Shown here: positions 57,660 to 64,000 of the stretch, one piece after another
How positions within the stretch are numbered: position 1 is the first letter of the stretch
How the letters are laid out: each line of letters opens with the position of its first letter
Origin: Calonectria ilicicola
Lineage: Eukaryota; Ascomycota; Sordariomycetes; Hypocreales; Nectriaceae
Direction: 5' to 3'
DNA length: 64,000 bases
Assembly (NCBI GenBank): GCA_020809705.1
Contig: CP085825.1
Span: forward strand, 1,488,001-1,552,000
Made by a program: the position numbers and the translations under genes
Notes under the pieces: generated by a model
Told to the model about the DNA's origin: nothing
What the model saw: only the letters and a program-made list of their open reading frames with translations
The model's database searches: none

Positions 57660-60087
57660 AGTCAGGGTCCATCAGGGCAGTGGCTCATGGTTCGAGTGTG
57701 TAAACGATGCCCAAGCTTGCTCGAGATTGAATTTGGGGGAGAAACCCCGGCTGTTTCCTTTTGACAAGGACAAGCAAGCAGCAATATCAACGGCTTTTTT
57801 TTTTTTTTTTTTTTTTGGTCGTGCAGCGCACCGTAATGCAGCGAGGGTGCGGTGAAGGCTGAGTGTGGGTTGACACTGCCACGCAGTAAATGGCCAAGAG
57901 CCAGACGTCGGGCGGCTGTCCCGTCCCCATGTCCATGACTCTTGGGTCCTGTCACATTGGAGCCATCTGAGGAGCACATACGCACAGCACAGCGCCGCAC
58001 GGTCAAGGTAAAGGTAAGCTAGTTTTCCCTTCGTCCAATTGCCATTCCCGCTCCCTTTCCCATCCACACCCCTCGAAGGGGCCCAACGCCGCTGCCTCTT
58101 TTAGGGGTGGATGAGCTTGGATCAGGAACTCGAGACCCTCCGAGGATACCTCCGCTTCTGCTGCATTCAGTGTTGGAACGCAGGTACCCTCGCTCACATG
58201 TCTGTCATTTCTCTTTCCGTCTCGTTTTTTTGTTGGATCTGCTGCTGGACAATTTTCTCATATTGTCCTCGCGTCCCTAGTCGGACCGTTTCTCTTTTTC
58301 TTCTTTTTTCTTCTTCTTCCTCTGGCTCTTTCTCTCTCTCCTCTCCCTTCCTCTCCCCTGGGCTTCGCGTGTTACCGCTAGACACTATCCAACACCGTAA
58401 ACTGTTGTCCAGGCTCACGATAGCTTCCCGTCCTGCTTACACAACACCGAGTCAGCAGCGACGTTGTAGCATGCTTGTGCGGGCAAACATAGGGAAAGCA
58501 TCCGTTTATCAATGACGCTGATAAGCCTAGCTTATCTAGTCCTGGTCTCCATCGTTACCTGAAAACGAGATCCCTCCCTCCATCCATCACTCGCGCTGGT
58601 GCATTATCGATACCAGTCCCTCACCCCTCCTTCTACCCCGCCACACCCCTTCTTACTCCAAAGGGCAATTGGAAGTAGACCCAAATCATCACAATTGTCT
58701 ATCAAATCGAAGTGCAAGCAGAGCAGCGCAGACGAGGGAATCAAGGCCCAGCCTGCGCAGCATTCCAAACCCACTTGCACCCCGGTTCCCGACAAGGGCC
58801 ACAAACGCACTGAGTCTCCATCCATTCTTTTTTTTTTGTGCTCCTCGGCTTGTGCCCCTCATATCTCGCTCACGCACACGCCTCTCCTCCAATACACCCC
58901 CCCTTATAGGTCGGAAGCGGAATCAGCCAAACAATCGCGGAGAGCATCAGAACCAGAAACAAAAATCAGCAGCAGCGGGCGCACTGAACTCCAGTTCACC
59001 AACCCCGACGCTCTATCTTTATCGCGTGGCATACCGCCTTGTCTGCCCGCATCCTTGGCCGCATCAAGTGGTTGTCATCAGATTTTCTCACGACGTCGCT
59101 GGTGGTTGCACTCTTTATCTGCTCGCCAGCAGGGCCGCAAGCCTGGCGCCAGAAAGACATCGATTAATTACATACTGCAAACTCGCTCGCGGACAAGAGC
59201 CGGGCATTGGTTTGACAACAGGGGCACACGATCCCACTATCCCCGTCTGAGTGCCCTCCCCGCTTGCCCGCCTTATCAGCTAACCCCCCGGTCTCCCGTC
59301 TGACGACGGTCTCCATCGGCGCCCATCTGCGCCCGCCATCCAAGCTTCGCTACTCTAGCATCCCGGCCGCTCGGATCCCACTCGTGGCTCACACACTTTC
59401 CATTCAACCACTTACATCGAGCCTGGGACCGACTTACACAACTCTTCCATCTCTTATCTTTTTTTTCCTCTCCCTTCGCATATCCCTATTCCCATTCCCC
59501 CGTCCCATCCCTCTCCGCTTCCCCAGATTGTTATCTCGCACCAACCCCGAGCCACAAGCCTCTTGGTGCTGAGCTGGACGGATCATCAATCTGGTTTGCA
59601 TAACGTAGCTCTATTAGCTATCGTTAATCATTTGGCTCGTCGCTCACTGGTCGTAGCTCCCAGGCACATTGCGTCACTGTCACCCGTCGTGCGTGGGGCC
59701 CATCTTTTTTTGTCAGTCATCGTTATCACGATCTCTAACTCAACCACTTCGGTCGTGTGTGCGCCCCCCTCCAAGCTTTATCGCTGGCGCCAGCACAACG
59801 AGAGCCCATTGAGCGGCTCCAATACTTGTGCGCCCGTTTATCCCGGGCAACGGGCGTTCTAGGCCTCCCCGCCCGTCATTCCAGAGGCCAAGCCTGCAAC
59901 GCACAACCACACAGACTCACGATCGTTTGACGCTGGCTGCTTGACGCTCTGCACCGCAACCTCCACTCGAACCTCAGCCGCTGCTGGCAGCCCCGGCACT
60001 GGATTGGATTCCCTTCCCTCGGAAATCCTGCCATCCGCCTCCGCGCCGCTCCCGCACCCTCCCTTCCTCGCTTCACCCCCCGCCAAC
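57660..60087 (+). other. Long pyrimidine-rich leader/promoter region of the TamA-like gene
   Basis: About 2.4 kb before the ATG. From about 58,180 onward the plus strand is strongly C/T-rich, as in long 5' leaders of fungal transcription-factor genes. It includes T22 at 57795-57816, the longest homopolymer noted. Open frames through here (e.g. 58599-59303, which lacks an ATG) are composition artefacts. Upstream ATGs are present, so uORF control is possible if the leader is transcribed. Confidence 0.5.
57795..57816. repeat. T22 homopolymer
   Basis: Twenty-two uninterrupted T, upstream of the pyrimidine-rich leader. Confidence 0.9.
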
Positions 60088-62631
60088 ATGTCCCAGGCCT
60101 CGTCCGTACAGCGCACGGCGCCCATCGCCATTGCACCCAAGCCACCCCGGCTCGAGCCCGCGGCTTATCGCCAAGATAGCTTCCATAGGCTCGAGATGGG
60201 ACAGGGCAGTCTGCCAGCGACCAACTCGGCGTCGACCGAGACCACCTCCTTCAACGGCTCCCCAGTACCACCCTGCCTTGCATGTCGATACTCGCGTGCC
60301 AACTGCGTCACGGGAGACGACGAGGATGGCTGCGTCCCATGCCAAGTCACAGGTTCCGAATGCTCTCTAGTATCTAGTCCCCAGTCTCGCAAAAGGAAAT
60401 TGAACGGCGATTCTGCATCAGACGGTTTGAACGGCAAGAGAAGGTCAGTATCTACACCCATCACCGTCATATCCCCATCTAGTCTCCATAGCCATGCCAC
60501 CGGTCCCTATCACATCCCGTGCGCGCCCACAAGACTCGTTCCCCACGCGGGTGAGCCTTGCTTGCTTGATTGCATTGCATATACTTACTTCCCCTTGCTT
60601 CTTGGCCTGCCTTACCTACCTATCGGCCTTGCCCACATTTTAGTCCCAGCCCACACACCTCACACTTCTTTTGCCCGTGCGTGCGAGAACTTCTCCCACA
60701 TGCTTCCCTCCCTCTTGACCGAGCTTCCCTTTCCCAATCCCACTGCTCTGCTACCTAAACCTCCGTCTCACTTTGGAAACCCTGCCATGCACGGCCCCTT
60801 GCGTCCTAGTCACTCATCTAACATATGATTGGCCTCGTATAGTTCACCGGGTGTCGCATCTCGGCGTCGAAACCACAATTCTAGTCTCTCCAGCACCGCC
60901 GCTAGCAGTTCCTTCCTAGAGGAAATGGCCAATGTTGGCGGTCCGACCATGCTGAAGCGAACCCTAGGCCTTCAGGATGATCGTTACAGTCAATATATCG
61001 GTCCCACCACAGATTTCGAACCCTCCCTCATCAACCTTTCTCCATTCGACCCGCACGACGAGAGCCTCCTAGCACGAGGTACCCTGCGCAAGGTGAGCGA
61101 AAACGATACCTTCTTGATGCTTCCCGACCACAGCACACCAGGGTACGAGCATGTGACTCAAGATGCCGATCACGTCGAGTCCATAGTCGCACCTCACGGT
61201 CGGAAGCTAATTGATATCTACTTTCGCGTTATCCACCCGGGGTTCCCCATTATTCAGAAGCATGTGTTTCTAGAAAAGTACGAGCGATCACACCGAGAAT
61301 TCTCTCCGTCCCTCCTCGCCGCTGTCTACATACTAGCCATCAATTGGTGGGAACAAAGCGACGAACTATGTCACCTCCCACGACCAAATGTCAAGGAGCT
61401 CGAGGGCATTGTCCGAACCACACTAGAAGATGCTTGCTTCAGGCCTAAACTATCTACAATCCAGGCCGGCCTATTGCTGTCGCAGCGTCCCGAGGGCGAT
61501 CAGTGGGCCCCAACCGCTCAATTGGTAGCACTCGGGCACGAGCTAGGATTGCATCTCGATTGTACCCACTGGAAGATACCACCATGGGAAAAGGGTGTGA
61601 GAAAACGTCTGGCTTGGGCATTATACATGCAGGATAAATGGGGTGCTCTCGTTCACGGCCGCCCATCTCACATCTTTGCATCCAACTGGGGCGTCCAGAG
61701 CCTTACCCCAAACGACTTTCCTGATGTCGAGTGGGATGAGAACGATCAGGAGGAAAAGATTGACATTGAGAGAGGGCGTTTACTATTTATGCGAGTGGTC
61801 CAGCTATCTGAAATCCTCTCGGAAATTCTCGACACATTTTACACACTGCAAGCGATGCAGACCGTTTCGAACGCCGGGGCTCAGGGCACACAGCTTGTAC
61901 TTTCGCTGGCGAAACCAATTCAGCTGAAACTCAAGGAATGGTACGGCAGTCTGCCTCAATTGCTCCGACTCGATTCGTCATACACAGCCACCAACCCCAC
62001 CCCCAATAGGCTTTCAAGCATTGGGTATCTTCACTTGGCCTACTTTGCGGCAGAAATTACACTCCATCGCCGTATTATTAGGTCACTAGCCTCGCCATCC
62101 GCGGCGGTTGACCCTTATGTGCAACACATTTGCCGCAGCGCAGCCAAGGCTCGTCTTATCTCTGCCATGGACTTTGTCAACCGTCTTACACCCAGTCACC
62201 TCCGCGCTTTCTGGTACTTTGCTTCAAAAACCAACTTTGCGCTCATTGGAACCTTTGGATCTCTGCTCTGGGCCACATCACCTGGGCGAGAGGAGGCCGA
62301 TTGGTATCGACGACGTCTAGGAGAGTACCGCTGGACCCTGTCAGTAAGCTCGAAGCCCGGCGAAGGCACTGGCCTCACCCAGTTTGCCATGACGATGCTG
62401 GATATTTCTACTGGATTACTCAAAAAGCTGCCCGAGAAGCCATCTATGAGCCGAAATGGAAGCCTCGTCGAACTATCTATGTCAGCACCACCAGCATTTA
62501 ACGGCGGCGGAATTCTCGACAGCTTAAGTAACCTTGGGAGCGCCGATGTTAGCGAAATGCACACACCTCACAGTGAAGAAGACGATAGCAGTGATGATGA
62601 TATGGAAGATGAATCCCTGCACATGGGTTAA
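60088..62631 (+). CDS. tamA: TamA/Dal81-like fungal transcription regulator with atypical Zn2Cys6 cluster
   Basis: Exons are 60088-60443 and 60843-62631, joined across a 399-bp intron (GTCAGT donor, TCTAACAT branch, TATAG acceptor), giving 714 residues. Residues ~62-90 contain six cysteines spaced C-x2-C-x6-C-x8-C-x2-C-x6-C (CLACRYSRANC..CVPCQVTGSEC), but the first loop has few basic residues. A basic patch follows (SRKRKLNGD). Residues ~230-560 form the fungal-specific transcription-factor middle-homology domain (IDIYFRVIHPGFPIIQKHVF, AILWW-like INWWEQ, RKRLAWALYMQDKWGALVHG, GRPSHI). The C-terminus is acidic (SEEDDSSDDDMEDE). The layout matches TamA/Dal81, co-activators of nitrogen catabolism genes that need partner DNA-binding factors; in Aspergillus the zinc cluster of TamA is dispensable. 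The assignment to that orthologue group is from memory of family features; a related xlnR-type factor is less likely. Confidence 0.78.
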
Positions 62632-64000
62632 AAAGCTAGGGAAACAGAAAGTTTGATTCAATGGCGGTGCAATGACGAGGGGTCTGTGGTCCCAAGTGGC
62701 CAGAACCCGATATTTGGGGGTGTTTGGGAATGAAAAGATTTGGCTACGGCATGCATTATTCAAGGCGTTCTGTCGATGTTATTGAATCGCATTAAGGCAC
62801 GGCAGAGGAGTTGTTTGGACATGTTTGTTGTCGTCTTTTTGGATCTCGTCCTTGTTTTTTTTAACCATTTTTAAGTTCGGTTTGGGGGCGAATGATTGAT
62901 ACCTTCTCGGCTGGGCCCGAATGGAAGAGCTGGGGCCCCGAGACATTTTCAAGTTTTCATCTTAAGAAATTTGTGAACTGGACGGGTACAAGAATGACTT
63001 GGTACGACTTTGGTATGAGGAATTTTGAATTATATCGGATAGGATCACGATGATTTAGATTGTTACGAGTTTATGCCTAAGATACGAAAATGGTATCGCT
63101 ACCACAACGAATTGTGTTAAATTAACATTATTGTGAGGACATTAAATCCACATTGACTTGTTAGAACCTGGCGATCCGAGATCTCAGGATTGGACTATGT
63201 GTACATCTCTTCTGCTAACAGATTCAGCCATCTTGTTGAGGCGCTTTGGAACCACATATGGGCCACGTCCACCGCTTCTCTTTGAGCCCACTCACACCTG
63301 TCCCATTAGAACTAAGACGATCCGACGAAGCGCCCCACTCGCAATCATAAATTGATGACTGCAATGGTTTTGTTTCTAATTTGACGCCGATAGTGGATAA
63401 CGGAGACGATGGGGCTCGGAGAATAAGCATCTGCTTAGTGTCAGACTATGGCATATCAGTCGGCCCAGCATCTCATTTTTCCGGAAGTTCCCTTCCTTTC
63501 GTCCAGAATCATGAGGTCACGGGACATAGTTCTTCAGTTGCTGGTTTACGACATACACAAAAGACACAAGTCTTACACTGTTGTGCAGCTAACCATACTA
63601 TTACAAGTCAAGATAGAGCACCAGCATTCTTACGCAGCAGTCAAACGTAGCTAGCCCAAGCGGAGTCCACGACAATGCAAAATTTTCCAAATTGTATACT
63701 TCTTTAGTACCATCACGAGGGCCCTCTTCCGTGCAGTTTCTACCCACCATCGCTTATACTAGTTACGCCCAATAGATGCCGAGATCGGACCGGATGGAAT
63801 CCCGGTCCGGCGGAATAGCATGTTCACGGCCGGAATGGGAAACCAATTGGATGGGTGGATTTTGGGAATGACTTCCAATAGTCTCTGCATTGGTGCGGAT
63901 ATCAATAGGGCCTGGGAATGGTGTGGCCGGGACGAACCGTTTGCGCGTGGTTCGTGGGATCGTTCCTGGTGTGGAGGGGCGGGAGATGGAGATGAGGGGT
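62632..64000. other. 3' flank of the TamA-like gene and unassigned right edge
   Basis: About 1.4 kb without a recognisable gene. It is AT-rich at 62,950-63,150. CGG/CCG-rich palindromic sequence (CGGACCGG.., CCGGTCCGG) occurs near 63,786-63,812. The edge may be a promoter of a gene outside the window. Confidence 0.45.

Noticed and set aside
58599..59303. 234-codon plus-strand ORF upstream of the TamA-like gene
   Set aside because: It starts at GTG and lies in the C/T-rich leader; Pro/Ser composition follows from base composition.

Overview
This window looks like nuclear DNA of a filamentous ascomycete (Pezizomycotina, most likely a sordariomycete, possibly Hypocreales). The evidence is short phase-correct introns (mostly 49-60 bp, GTAAGT/GTATGT-type donors, CTAAC/CTGAC-type branch points, C/TAG acceptors), genes placed on both strands without operons, and a fungal gene set: DASH kinetochore subunit Duo1, a SurE-TTL Pby1-type fusion, a TamA/Dal81-type regulator and a secreted tyrosinase. 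The genus is inference. I rebuilt 15 protein-coding genes by joining exons; except for the first gene, which runs off the left edge, every joined reading frame is a whole number of codons.

Left part (1-23 kb): a partial aromatic-acid-exporter-like membrane protein (minus), the ESSS/NDUFB11-type subunit of respiratory complex I (plus) facing a mitochondrial branched-chain aminotransferase (minus), a SCYL2-type pseudokinase (plus), a class I sirtuin (minus) and a PMC1-type calcium ATPase (minus). Long gene-free stretches lie between them (9.7-11.6 kb and 13.4-18.6 kb), then a 6.6 kb gene-free stretch at 22.9-29.5 kb.

Middle (29.5-40.7 kb): a compact block related to RNA turnover and chromosome biology. 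It holds a Pby1-like SurE/tubulin-tyrosine-ligase-like protein (minus), an unrecognised CDK-site-rich nuclear protein (minus), Duo1 (plus), RNase H2 subunit B (minus) and Mcm10 (plus). The unknown protein and Duo1 share a divergent promoter with three ACGCGT (MluI cell-cycle box) sites spaced exactly 20 bp apart plus a TTTCGCGA site. RNase H2B and Mcm10 also share a divergent promoter, with one ACGCGT. This suggests a G1/S-expressed neighbourhood.

Right part (40.7-64 kb): a more sparsely coding region. It has a dihydrodipicolinate-synthase-superfamily aldolase (plus), a secreted tyrosinase with an unusual Gly/Ser-repeat tail (plus), a GNAT acetyltransferase with one long intron (plus) and a TamA/Dal81-like transcription regulator behind a long pyrimidine-rich leader (plus). 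The rest is low-complexity intergenic DNA with homopolymer tracts and short tandem repeats.

I see no transposon, CRISPR array, rRNA gene, convincing tRNA gene or secondary-metabolite cluster. No dramatic new system is evident. The strongest unexplained items are the 20-bp-spaced cell-cycle-box array with its uncharacterised partner gene, the tyrosinase tail, the degenerate zinc cluster of the TamA-like protein, and the very long strand-asymmetric gene-free regions.
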